A stretch of DNA of 64,000 nucleotides from Bacteroidota bacterium (GTDB taxonomy: Bacteria; Bacteroidota; Bacteroidia; Chitinophagales; Chitinophagaceae), in assembly GCA_020161535.1 (NCBI GenBank), contig JAIUNW010000015.1, positions 1-64,000 on the forward strand, written 5' to 3'. Positions within the stretch are counted from its first letter, which is position 1; the number at the start of each line of letters is the position of its first letter. The translations under genes and the position numbers were made by a program. Of the stretch, positions 24,298 through 32,050 are shown one piece after another. The notes beneath the pieces are model-generated. The model was given only the letters and a program-made list of their open reading frames with translations. It was not told the origin of the DNA and did no database searches.

Positions 24298-25344
24298 ATG
24301 CGATTTTTTCTACGCCGATTTTTATATGCACTGGCTGTTTTGCTTGGCGTGGTGATTCTCGTGTTTGTATTGTTTCAAGGGTTTGGTGATCCCGCGCGAC
24401 TGGTAGTAGGACAGCGGGCCGACAAACAAACCCAGGAAAATATCCGGCGCGATCTGCAATTGGATAAACCCAAATGGAAACAATTTCTTTATTACCTCAA
24501 TGATATTTCGCCCATCGCGCTGCATGCAGAAGAAGAGATCCAGCAGAAAAACCTGAAAGGATTTTTTATCGGCAATGGTTCTCTTAAACTGGCTATTAAA
24601 CAACCGTATCTGCGTCGCTCGTACCAATCGCGGCGCGATGTGTCGGCCATGATTGCCGACGCCCTGCCGGGCACCATTATTCTTGCCGTCGCCGCCATGC
24701 TTTTCGCCACCATCGTTGGCATTTCGATGGGCGTACTGGCCGCCATTCGCAAAGGAAGCTGGCTCGATGGCAGTACCATGTTTGCCAGCATTCTCGGCAT
24801 TTCAGCGCCCTCGTTTTTTATGGCCATTGCCATCGCCTATCTTTTTGGCTTTGTGTTGCAAGCCTATACGGGATTGCACATGACCGGTTCCTGGTTTGAC
24901 CTCGACAGCAGCACCGGAAAACCCTACCTCAGTTTGCAAAACCTCTGGTTGCCTGCCATCACCCTCGGCATTCGACCCCTGGCCATCATCGCGCAGTTAA
25001 CGCGGGCTTCTTTATTGGATACCCTGCAACAAGATTATATCCGCACGGCCCTGGCGAAAGGGTTGCCGCGCCGTACCATCATCTGGAAACACGCTTTGCG
25101 CAATGCCCTCAACCCGGTGATCACGGCCATCACCGGCTGGTTTGCCGAACTGTTGGCGGGTGCTTTTTTTGTAGAATACATTTTTGGGTGGAAGGGGATC
25201 GGCAAGCTGACGGTCGATGCCCTGGCACAGCTCGACTTCCCCGTGGTGATGGGATCGGTACTGGTATCGGCCTGTTGTTTTGTGCTGGTAAACTTGTTGG
25301 CCGATTTGCTTTATGGATGGGTTGATCCGCGCATTAGCGTGTAA
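24298..25344 (+). CDS. DppB-type ABC transporter permease
   Basis: The 348-residue peptide/nickel-type permease has an N-terminal membrane helix and the typical FGDPARLVVGQRAD segment. The ABC permease loop is present (LLDTLQQDYIRTALAKGLPR, then KHALRNALNPVIT), and it ends in WVDPRI. An insert of about 40 residues before the conserved permease domain (ISPIALHAEEEIQQKNL) is longer than in enterobacterial DppB. ATG 24298 is chosen over an upstream in-frame ATG inside the previous gene. The ATPase, second permease and binding protein are not in the window. Confidence 0.9.
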   Translation: MRFFLRRFLYALAVLLGVVILVFVLFQGFGDPARLVVGQRADKQTQENIRRDLQLDKPKWKQFLYYLNDISPIALHAEEEIQQKNLKGFFIGNGSLKLAIKQPYLRRSYQSRRDVSAMIADALPGTIILAVAAMLFATIVGISMGVLAAIRKGSWLDGSTMFASILGISAPSFFMAIAIAYLFGFVLQAYTGLHMTGSWFDLDSSTGKPYLSLQNLWLPAITLGIRPLAIIAQLTRASLLDTLQQDYIRTALAKGLPRRTIIWKHALRNALNPVITAITGWFAELLAGAFFVEYIFGWKGIGKLTVDALAQLDFPVVMGSVLVSACCFVLVNLLADLLYGWVDPRISV

Positions 25345-25350
25345 CCCAAC

Positions 25351-25632
25351 TCAATTAATCACCACCTCATCAATGGCTTTTTCGCCCAGGGCTTCATTGA
25401 CCCTTTGCACAATATTGTCTTTCTGGAAAATCAGTTCCTGTTTCAAGGGCGCCACAGACGTGGTTACATATAATTTGCGACCATAGATTTTGATACTATC
25501 GGTATACCGGGCCACTGTTTTGCCCATGATCTGTTCCCACACATCGGTGATCTGCAATGCCTGCACCGATCCTTTCAACCGGCTTTTCTGTAAAAACTGG
25601 CGGATGGCATCGCCCAGCGAGTATTCTCCCAT
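25351..25632 (-). CDS. DUF721 (DciA-like) protein
   Basis: The 93-residue basic protein carries the DUF721 pattern: LGDAIRQFLQKSRL, VWEQIMGKTVARYT and LYVTTSVAPLKQEL. DciA proteins are the ancestral loaders or operators of replicative helicase DnaB in bacteria lacking DnaC/DnaI. It lies next to recF, a common Bacteroidota arrangement. A TATCTTTG box ends 4 nt before the start codon, so the mRNA may be leaderless. Confidence 0.88.
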   Translation of the reverse strand: MGEYSLGDAIRQFLQKSRLKGSVQALQITDVWEQIMGKTVARYTDSIKIYGRKLYVTTSVAPLKQELIFQKDNIVQRVNEALGEKAIDEVVIN

Positions 25633-25636
25633 GCGG

Positions 25637-25644
25637 CAAAGATA
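25637..25644 (-). promoter_or_regulatory. -7 box immediately before the DUF721 start
   Basis: On the minus strand TATCTTTG is followed by four bases and then the ATG. Transcription would begin at or next to the start codon. Confidence 0.55.
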
Positions 25645-25819
25645 ACCGAAATGGCAGGCGACCTGACCGGATCGGCTTTTTTCCGTTAATAATTAGTTAG
25701 CATGACAACCAAATAATAACATTGCTTGTCTATATGGATGTTAAGGACCCGTTTTTAGATCCAGCCTCAAAAACTGCGTACACACACAGGGCATCTCCTG
25801 CAGTCCAGTCCGCTGAAAA

Positions 25820-26902
25820 CTATAGACTTATCATACGATAATTCACCGAAAGCCTTTCCAGGCTTTTATTTATTCGTGCGGGATGCGTGTCGGTCAGGAG
25901 CACTTGTCCGTCGTTTTCCACACACACTTCCTGCAACAGGTTTTGCATCCGCCCCTCGTCCAATTTCTCAAAAACATCGTCGAGCAGCAGAATCGGCGCA
26001 AACCCCTTATTTACTTTCAATAGATCGAAAGCCGCCATCTTTAAGGCGAATAGCAGGCTTTTCCGTTGCCCCTGCGAAGCCAGTTGTTTAAACAGGCCAT
26101 CGTCGAGGTAAATGCCCAGGTCATCTCGGTGAATACCCATGGTGGTGCGCTGCGCCAGCCAGTCGCGCTCGCGGCTCTGCTGCAGGAGGGTAGGAAAAGG
26201 CGCTTTGTCGAGTCCCGATTCATAGCGCAGTTCCGGCTGGTAGCTTTCGCCCGAAATGGCCTGGTAGCGGTTCACCACCCCCTTGATCAGTTGGGCCAGG
26301 TAGTCCTTTCTTTTTTGGTGTACAAAATTGGCCGGCGCGGCCAGTTGTTGATCCAGCACATCCATCAGATCAGGCTGTCGCCGTCCCGTTTCGGCCTGTT
26401 GTTTCAGCAGGCTGTTGCGTTGTTGCAACAGCCGGTTATAGGTCATCAGTTGCAACAGGTACTCGTGGTCGATCTGCGAAAACAGCGCGTCCATAAACCG
26501 ACGGCGTTCTTCGCTGCCGGCGATGATAATCTCCACATCGTCGGGGGCCACCACCACCGCAGGCAATTGCCCGATATGATCGGCCATCCGCTCGCAGAGC
26601 GCGCCATTGACCCTGAATTCTTTTTTCCCGCTTTCGCGGATGAGTGCCGTCACTTCATAAGGATCGCCGGATTTGTCAAACTGGGCCGCGAGGCGCATGC
26701 CCTGGGCGCCTTTCTGAACCAGTTGGGCATCGCTGCCTGAAAAATAGCCCTTGGTAAAACAGCAGAAATAAATGGCCTCCAGCAGGTTGGTTTTACCCGT
26801 TCCATTGCGGCCGGCAATGCCGATGAGTTTGGCGTCGAGGTCCCACGTACCCTGCGCGTAATTCTTGTATTGGAATACCGATATTGACTTGATGCACAAC
26901 AA
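25820..26902 (-). CDS. recF: DNA replication and repair protein RecF
   Basis: The 360-residue SMC-like ATPase loads RecA at single-strand gaps with RecO and RecR. Walker A GRNGTGKTNLLEAI, signature LASQGQRKSLLFALKMA and Walker B PILLLDDVFEKLDE are visible. The start is TTG (two TTG codons in a row at 26902); no ATG is available before the conserved SISVFQYKNY strand. It is divergent from pdhA with a 53-bp gap. Confidence 0.96.
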   Translation of the reverse strand: MLCIKSISVFQYKNYAQGTWDLDAKLIGIAGRNGTGKTNLLEAIYFCCFTKGYFSGSDAQLVQKGAQGMRLAAQFDKSGDPYEVTALIRESGKKEFRVNGALCERMADHIGQLPAVVVAPDDVEIIIAGSEERRRFMDALFSQIDHEYLLQLMTYNRLLQQRNSLLKQQAETGRRQPDLMDVLDQQLAAPANFVHQKRKDYLAQLIKGVVNRYQAISGESYQPELRYESGLDKAPFPTLLQQSRERDWLAQRTTMGIHRDDLGIYLDDGLFKQLASQGQRKSLLFALKMAAFDLLKVNKGFAPILLLDDVFEKLDEGRMQNLLQEVCVENDGQVLLTDTHPARINKSLERLSVNYRMISL

Positions 26903-26936
26903 AGTGGGTGCAAATTAATTGTTTCCCCTTTTCCCT

Positions 26937-26944
26937 TATCTTTG
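26937..26944 (+). promoter_or_regulatory. -7 box of pdhA
   Basis: TATCTTTG fits TAnnTTTG and ends 11 nt before the pdhA ATG, giving a very short leader. A TTG lies 15 bp upstream, shorter than the usual spacing. Confidence 0.5.
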
Positions 26945-26955
26945 CCCGTCTCAAA

Positions 26956-27960
26956 ATGAATCCAGTGGCGACAAAATTTTCAAAGGAAACCTACCTGTAC
27001 TGGTATGAGCTGATGGTGCTCATCCGGCAGTTTGAATTGAAGGCCGAAGAAAAGTATAAAATGGAAGGTAAGATCCGCGGATTCTTCCACGCCTATGTGG
27101 GGCAGGAAGCCATCGCTGCCGGATGTATGACCGCTACCAAACCCGAAGATGCCTTTATTACGGCCTACCGCGACCACGGCCTGGCCCTGGCAAAAGGCAT
27201 TACCGCCGCCGCCTGTATGGCCGAACTCTATGGCAAGGCAACCGGTTGTGCGAAAGGAAAGGGGGGGAGCATGCACTTTTTTGGTAAAAAAGAGCGCTTT
27301 TTCGGCGGACATGGTATTGTCGGTGCCCAGATTGGTACCGGCGCCGGAATCGCATTTGCCGAGAAATACAAAGGAACCGATGCTGTTTGCCTGACTTTTT
27401 TTGGCGATGGCGCTGCCCGGCAGGGCATCTTGCATGAAACCTTTAACCTGGCCATGCTTTGGAAATTGCCGGTGATTTTTGTGTGCGAGAACAACAACTA
27501 TGCGATGGGTACTTCGGTGGCCCGCACCTCCAACGTACATGATATTTACAAGTTGGCCGACGCCTATGAGATGCCGGCTGATTCGATCGATGGCATGAGT
27601 GCCGAAGCCGTGCACGAAGCGATGGCCCGCGCGGTAAAACGGGCGCGCGAAGGCGATGGTCCCACCCTGATCGAAATCAAAACCTACCGCTACAAGGGGC
27701 ATTCTATTTCTGATCCGCAGAAATACCGCACCAAAGAAGAGGTGGAAGAATACAAAATGCGCGACCCGATCGAAATGGTGAAGAAGACCATTCTTGATAA
27801 TAAGTTTGCGACACCCGAAGAGCTCGACGCCATCAACAAGCGCGTGGATGCTGAAGTGGAGGAGTCGGTGAAATTTGCAGAAGAAAGCCCCTGGCCGAAT
27901 GAAGATGAGGTATTGAAAGATATTTATGTAGATGCCAATTACCCCTTCATCGTTGATTAA
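26956..27960 (+). CDS. pdhA: Pyruvate dehydrogenase E1 component, alpha subunit
   Basis: The 334-residue thiamine diphosphate-dependent subunit decarboxylates pyruvate and passes acetyl to E2. The TPP motif is GDGAARQGILHETFNLA through ENNNYAMGT, and the phosphorylation-loop region YRYKGHSISDPQKYR is typical of E1-alpha. ATG 26956 is chosen because the longer frame adds 16 residues from the promoter region. E1-beta and E2 are not next to it; a TPR protein gene follows after 17 bp. Confidence 0.95.
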   Translation: MNPVATKFSKETYLYWYELMVLIRQFELKAEEKYKMEGKIRGFFHAYVGQEAIAAGCMTATKPEDAFITAYRDHGLALAKGITAAACMAELYGKATGCAKGKGGSMHFFGKKERFFGGHGIVGAQIGTGAGIAFAEKYKGTDAVCLTFFGDGAARQGILHETFNLAMLWKLPVIFVCENNNYAMGTSVARTSNVHDIYKLADAYEMPADSIDGMSAEAVHEAMARAVKRAREGDGPTLIEIKTYRYKGHSISDPQKYRTKEEVEEYKMRDPIEMVKKTILDNKFATPEELDAINKRVDAEVEESVKFAEESPWPNEDEVLKDIYVDANYPFIVD

Positions 27961-27977
27961 TTAATCCATTTTCAAAC

Positions 27978-28661
27978 ATGTCTGAGACAAAGAGTACGCA
28001 CCCCGCACAACCCGTAATGGTAGATGAAGCCGACCGCGTAACCGGTTTTTGGGAAGCCAACAGTAAGAAGATTTTGATCGCATTAACGGCGGTGATCCTG
28101 GTGATCGCTGCTTTTTTAGGCTACAAAGAATTCGTTTCTAAACCCGCTATTAAAAAAGCAAACGAAGCACTCTTTCGTGCTGAAGCTTATTTCCGCGAAG
28201 ATTCGTTGCAGTTGGCCCTGAATGGGGATGCCATCAATCCGGGTTTTGTAAAGATCATCGACAAATACAGCGGCACCGCTGCAGCCAACCTGGCTACATT
28301 CTATGCCGGCGCCAGCTACCTGAAACTCGGCGATTACAAAAACGCTGAAAAATACCTGAAAGATTTTTCAACCGACGCCATCCAGATCCAGGCCCGGGCC
28401 AAATCATTGCTGGCTGATGCCAAATCGGAATTGGGACAAAAAGAAGAAGCGGCCAAACTCTACCTGGAAGCCGGTCGTCTCTTTGAAAAAGACGATTACA
28501 ATTCACCCGATTATCTATTCCGCGCCGGTTATCTCTATGAGAGCCTGGGCAAACGCAAGGAAGCCCTCGAAGCATATAAGCTGATCAAGGAGAAATATCC
28601 CCGCAGTGAACGCGGTTTCGATATTGATAAGTATTTGGCGCGATTGGGTGACGTCGATTAA
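27978..28661 (+). CDS. Membrane-anchored TPR protein (YfgM-like)
   Basis: The 227-residue protein has a cytoplasmic N-terminus and one membrane helix at about 33-50 (ILIALTAVILVIAAFLGY). Periplasmic TPR-like helices follow (NLATFYAGASYLKLGDYKNA, YLFRAGYLYESLGKRKEALE). The layout matches YfgM, an ancillary SecYEG/periplasmic chaperone factor, but no partner is nearby, so this is a family-level guess. It is 17 bp after pdhA and probably co-transcribed. Confidence 0.85.
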   Translation: MSETKSTHPAQPVMVDEADRVTGFWEANSKKILIALTAVILVIAAFLGYKEFVSKPAIKKANEALFRAEAYFREDSLQLALNGDAINPGFVKIIDKYSGTAAANLATFYAGASYLKLGDYKNAEKYLKDFSTDAIQIQARAKSLLADAKSELGQKEEAAKLYLEAGRLFEKDDYNSPDYLFRAGYLYESLGKRKEALEAYKLIKEKYPRSERGFDIDKYLARLGDVD

Positions 28662-28746
28662 GAGACTTGGCTTTTGTGCGGGTTGGTTTCGCACAGAGAT
28701 TTTTTTTGATTGGTTTTTTTGGAGGTAGGGTTTTTTTGGAGGTTGG

Positions 28747-28961
28747 TTTTTGTGGTGGTTGAATGGCGTTGCGGTTGTTTGGCGTTGTGGTGTTGGGGTT
28801 CTTACGGAGATGGTTTCTCGCGGAGACCACGGAGGAACAGAGATTTTTTATGGATGTATTTTTTTGTTGGTTTTTTGTGGTTGAATGGTGTTGTTGGGTT
28901 CTTACGGATATGGTTTCTCGCAGAGACCGCGGCGGAACAGAGATTTTTTTATGGATGTATA
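28747..28961. repeat. Two direct copies of a block of about 100 bp
   Basis: Copy 1 (about 28747-28859) and copy 2 (about 28869-28961) share GTGG...TTGAATGG, TTCTTACGGA, TGGTTTCTCGC, GAGACC, GGAACAGAGATTTTTT and ATGGATGTAT. They differ by a short indel and scattered substitutions. Confidence 0.85.
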
Positions 28962-29078
28962 TTTCTGGTAGGAGCACCATTACTGGTGGCACACGATAGA
29001 TACGCTATAAATTCAGGATAGATAGCAACAACACATTGGCGCAGCGATACAACTAGTGACTGCAACATATACTGCTAG

Positions 29079-29155
29079 TAGCAACAACAATTAATGATGG
29101 TAGCAACTACTAATGGCAGTAGCAACAACTAATGGTGGTAGCAACACTGAAAAAA
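29079..29155. repeat. Degenerate tandem repeat, unit about 19-22 bp
   Basis: Successive units start with TAGCAAC at 29079, 29101, 29120 and 29139 (for example TAGCAACAACTAATGGTGG). Related TAGCAACAAC and TGCAAC strings occur just upstream. Confidence 0.7.
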
Positions 29156-29182
29156 GCAGTTTGACAACCACAACAAAAAAAT

Positions 29183-29222
29183 AAAAAAATATCTCTGTTC
29201 CTCTGCGGTCTCTGCGAGAAAC
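29183..29222. repeat. Inverted third copy of the GAGACC/GGAACAGAG repeat
   Basis: The reverse complement reads TTTCTCGCAGAGACCGCAGA then GGAACAGAGAT and a T-run. It matches the core of copy 2 (about 28912-28951), so the region could form a long-range hairpin. Confidence 0.75.
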
Positions 29223-29244
29223 AACACGCGCTCTTTGTATGAAA

Positions 29245-29305
29245 CGCCAACCCCAGTAATTGAAACTTCAACCTAGTAATTGAAACGCCAACCCAAGCAA
29301 TAAAA
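29245..29305. repeat. Degenerate tandem repeat, unit 20-21 bp
   Basis: Three units, CGCCAACCCCAGTAATTGAAA-like, at 29245-29265, 29266-29285 and 29286-29305, with a further decayed unit to about 29330. This lies about 60-145 bp before ribH. Confidence 0.65.
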
Positions 29306-29389
29306 TACGCAACCCTACACCTATTGAAACCCATAAAATAACACCGTAAGAACCAAAGCTCCGTAAATACAAAACACCGCGCTCTCCAA

Positions 29390-29890
29390 ATGTCGTCAAC
29401 GCACACCTCTCCGTTATCTTTCTTCAACGGTATATTGCCCGAAAACACCTGCATTGTGCTGGTGAAAACGGAGTGGAATGCCGAAGTGGTAGATGCGTTG
29501 GAAGCCGGTTGCCGGCGGGTGTTGGCGCAGTCGAATATTGAGCATATTGAAACGGTGCTGGTGCCGGGTGCGGTAGAAATTCCTTTTGCTGTGAAAGCAT
29601 ATTGGGAGGCTCACCACGAAAAGGCGGTTTATCCGCATGCATTCATTGCATTGGGTTGTGTGGTACGGGGTGATACACCGCATTTCGAATATGTTTGCCA
29701 GGCCGTAACCAATGGTGTGGGCGATCTCAATCTGCAATTACCCGTTCCCGTTATATTTGGGGTGCTCACCGTAAATACGAATGAGCAGGCACAGGAAAGA
29801 ATCGGTGGCAAACACGGCCACAAAGGCGAAGAAGCGGCTGTAACCGCTTTGAAAATGATTTCACTTCAACTTCAATTCAACCGGTCTTGA
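29390..29890 (+). CDS. ribH: 6,7-dimethyl-8-ribityllumazine synthase
   Basis: The 166-residue penultimate enzyme of riboflavin synthesis condenses ribityl-aminouracil with dihydroxybutanone phosphate. Motifs: WNAEVVDALEAGC, VPGAVEIPFA, ALGCVVRGDTPHFEYVC with the catalytic His, and FGVLTVNTNEQAQERIGGKH. It overlaps the following Fe-S protein gene by 4 bp. Confidence 0.97.
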   Translation: MSSTHTSPLSFFNGILPENTCIVLVKTEWNAEVVDALEAGCRRVLAQSNIEHIETVLVPGAVEIPFAVKAYWEAHHEKAVYPHAFIALGCVVRGDTPHFEYVCQAVTNGVGDLNLQLPVPVIFGVLTVNTNEQAQERIGGKHGHKGEEAAVTALKMISLQLQFNRS

Positions 29891-30609
29891 TTGTTCAGCT
29901 TTTCATACCCTGTTTTGTAGATCAGTTGTATCCCGATACGGCGTTCAACATGATCAAGGTGTTGGAGAAACTGGGTTGTACAGTTGATTATGATGTGGAA
30001 CAAACTTGCTGCGGACAACCCGCTTTCAACGCCGGTTTTTGGGAAGAGAGTAAATCGGTGTGCGAAAAATTTGTGCGGGAAAACAAAGGCGGCGATGCGC
30101 CTATTGTAGCACCGTCGGCTTCCTGCACAGGCTTCATCAAGAATTATTATCCCAAACTGTTTGAAAACTCGTCGATGCGCAACGAAGCGCGCGACCTGGG
30201 CGCGCGGGCCTATGAGTTTTCAGATTTCCTGGTGAATGTATTGCAGGTCAAAAACTTGGGTGCAAAGCTGCCCATCAAAGCGACTTATCACGACTCTTGT
30301 GCGGCACTCCGCGAATGTCGCATCAAAAAAGAGCCGCGCGCGCTGCTTGAAGCAGTCGAAGGACTCGAACTAGTTGAAATGAACGATGTGGAAACCTGCT
30401 GTGGTTTCGGTGGTACCTTCGCCATCAAGTACGAAGCCATCTCCATCAATATGGGCGAACAAAAAGTGCAGAATGCCCTGGCCACCGGTGCCGAGGCGAT
30501 CATCTCCACTGATCTTTCCTGCCTGATGCACCTGGAAGGCTATATTCGCAAAAACAACCTGCCCATCAAGACCTTGCACATTGCTGATGTACTCGCGAGT
30601 GGTTGGTAA
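29887..30609 (+). CDS. CCG-domain (Fe-S)-binding protein, LutA/YkgE-like
   Basis: The 240-residue protein has two Cys-rich CCG domains: CCGQPAFNAGFWEE near residue 40 and CCGFGGTFA near residue 165, plus PSASCTGFI and YHDSCAALREC. Family members (LutA, GlcF-like, HdrB-like) serve in lactate or glycolate oxidation and electron transfer. The start is TTG overlapping the ribH stop (TTGA at 29887-29890), so translation is coupled. LutB/LutC partners are not in the window. Confidence 0.9.
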   Translation: MIVQLFIPCFVDQLYPDTAFNMIKVLEKLGCTVDYDVEQTCCGQPAFNAGFWEESKSVCEKFVRENKGGDAPIVAPSASCTGFIKNYYPKLFENSSMRNEARDLGARAYEFSDFLVNVLQVKNLGAKLPIKATYHDSCAALRECRIKKEPRALLEAVEGLELVEMNDVETCCGFGGTFAIKYEAISINMGEQKVQNALATGAEAIISTDLSCLMHLEGYIRKNNLPIKTLHIADVLASGW

Positions 30610-30611
30610 TG

Positions 30612-30689
30612 GAAAGCTGCGGTAAATAGCAATTGACGGCTGCGGTAAATGGTAATTGAAAGCTGTGGTAAATAGTAATTGAAAGCTGC
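30612..30689. repeat. 23-bp tandem repeat, about 3.4 copies
   Basis: Units at 30612-30634, 30635-30657 and 30658-30680 are close to GAAAGCTGCGGTAAATAG + (C/T)AATT, with a partial fourth GAAAGCTGC. They start 3 bp after the stop of the Fe-S protein gene. A 15-bp repeat (TAATTCACCATACA-like, twice) lies further on, near 30750-30780. Confidence 0.85.
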
Positions 30690-30790
30690 CGGCGGGAAGC
30701 AACGGCATTCTTTTCCTAATTTAACTATACACATCATAATTTAGCAATACATAATTCACCATACACAATTCACCATACAATTTATCTACT

Positions 30791-31204
30791 ATGGCATACT
30801 GGCTCGTGAAATCGGAACCGGATGTGTATTCCTGGAACCAACTGCTGGCGGATAGGTCAACCTCGTGGACGGGCGTGCGTAATTATGCCGCGCGTCTTCT
30901 TTTGCGCGCCATGAAAAAAGGCGACCAGGTGCTTTACTACCACAGCAACCAGGGCACAGAGATAGTGGGCATCGCGGAGGTAGCAAAAGAAGCGTATCCC
31001 GATCAAACCTTCGACGGTGATACCTGGTCAACGGTCGATATCAAAGCGGTTCGTACACTGAAAAAGCCGGTGACATTGGCTGTGGTGAAAGAAGAACCGA
31101 CATTAAAAGAAATGGCCCTGGTGCGATTGGGGCGATTGAGTGTGCAACCAGTCACAGACAAAGAATGGAAGAAAATTATGCAACTGGCGGGCGAAAAAAA
31201 ATAA
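30791..31204 (+). CDS. EVE domain protein
   Basis: The 137-residue PUA-like protein reads YWLVKSEPDVYSWNQL, WTGVRNYAARLLLRAMKKGD, VLYYHSNQGTEIVGIAEV and VKEEPTLKEMALVR, a complete EVE domain. EVE proteins are thought to read modified DNA or RNA bases, and some are fused to restriction enzymes; stand-alone copies like this are common housekeeping-type genes. The sirtuin gene starts 1 bp after its stop. Confidence 0.94.
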   Translation: MAYWLVKSEPDVYSWNQLLADRSTSWTGVRNYAARLLLRAMKKGDQVLYYHSNQGTEIVGIAEVAKEAYPDQTFDGDTWSTVDIKAVRTLKKPVTLAVVKEEPTLKEMALVRLGRLSVQPVTDKEWKKIMQLAGEKK

Positions 31205-31205
31205 C

Positions 31206-31904
31206 ATGGCGAAGAAACGGCTGGTGGTGTTAACAGGCGCCGGTATCAGCGCCGAGAGCGGCTTGAAAACTTTTCGCGACAGCGATGGTCTGTGGGAAGG
31301 CTATCAAATTGAAGACGTAGCTACACCGCGTGCCTGGGCTAAAAACCCGGAACGGGTGCTGCGCTTTTACAATGAACGCCGCCAATCAGTACAAGCAGCC
31401 CAACCAAATGCAGCACATCGCCTATTGGCCGAACTGGAAGCCGATTTTGATACTGTTGTCATCACCCAAAATATCGACGACCTCCATGAGCGCGGTGGCT
31501 CCACCCATATTCTGCATTTGCATGGCGAAATCCTGTCGCGCAAGAGCGATCGAAACGACAACATCCGATCACGCATTGAAACGGATATGTGCTTAGGCGA
31601 TTTGGCGCCCGATGGCGGGCGTTGGCGACCCGATATCGTTTGGTTTGAAGAACCGGTGCCGAAAATCGGGGAAGCAGTACAGTGGGTGCAAAAGGCAGAT
31701 CTTTTTTTGGTGGTGGGCACGTCGTTGCAAGTGTATCCTGCCGCCGGACTGATTGATTATGTACCGGCCAACACGCCGATTTTTTTGGTTGATCGAAAAA
31801 TGCCAGCCGTAACTGGTAACATCACTGCCATTGTAAAACCAGCAACGGAGGGAATGGCAGCGCTAGCCAAGTTGCTGCGAGAAAAATATGCTACAGCGAA
31901 ATGA
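31206..31904 (+). CDS. SIR2-family NAD-dependent protein deacylase, lacking zinc cysteines
   Basis: The 232-residue sirtuin carries GAGISAESG, TQNIDDLHERGG and the catalytic H106 in LHLHGE. Y55 and R58 in RFYNERR match the class III (desuccinylase/CobB-type) signature. The four zinc-binding Cys of classic sirtuins are absent; only one Cys is present. ATG 31206 is chosen just after the EVE stop. Short zinc-less sirtuins are known in bacteria. Confidence 0.92.
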   Translation: MAKKRLVVLTGAGISAESGLKTFRDSDGLWEGYQIEDVATPRAWAKNPERVLRFYNERRQSVQAAQPNAAHRLLAELEADFDTVVITQNIDDLHERGGSTHILHLHGEILSRKSDRNDNIRSRIETDMCLGDLAPDGGRWRPDIVWFEEPVPKIGEAVQWVQKADLFLVVGTSLQVYPAAGLIDYVPANTPIFLVDRKMPAVTGNITAIVKPATEGMAALAKLLREKYATAK

Positions 31905-31920
31905 TTTTAGAACGGCGAAA

Positions 31921-31960
31921 AGATTGCATAGCACTGTATTAAGATTACATAGCGCTGTAT
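31921..31960. repeat. Pair of 19-bp direct repeats
   Basis: AGATTGCATAGCACTGTAT (31921-31939) and AGATTACATAGCGCTGTAT (31942-31960) differ at two positions. They lie between the sirtuin gene and the next start codon, where an operator could sit. Confidence 0.7.
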
Positions 31961-32050
31961 ATGGTAAGGGCCAGTCGATATCTAGCCGCTGATCGAGATT
32001 TTAAACAATCACTAACAAACCAATTGCCGCCATTGGCTTCTATTTGCAGC

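Larger units (their letters stand above)
28662..29389. other. Repeat-rich intergenic region
   Basis: No gene is seen. The stretch is packed with T/G-rich sequence, a duplicated block of about 100 bp with an inverted third copy, and two sets of short degenerate tandem repeats, annotated separately. Open frames here (for example 28710-29021 plus strand, 28585-28992 minus strand) are repetitive translations without domain character. Confidence 0.7.

Noticed and set aside
28585..28992. 135-residue minus-strand open frame after the TPR gene
   Set aside because: It consists of Lys/Asn/Thr-rich repeats mirroring the duplicated DNA block, with no domain character.
28710..29021. 103-residue plus-strand frame rich in Phe/Val/Trp
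   Set aside because: It arises from the T/G-rich direct repeats; the near-duplicate peptide halves track the DNA repeat.
29079..29305. CRISPR array
   Set aside because: Units of about 20 bp are directly tandem without unique spacers, and no cas genes are present.
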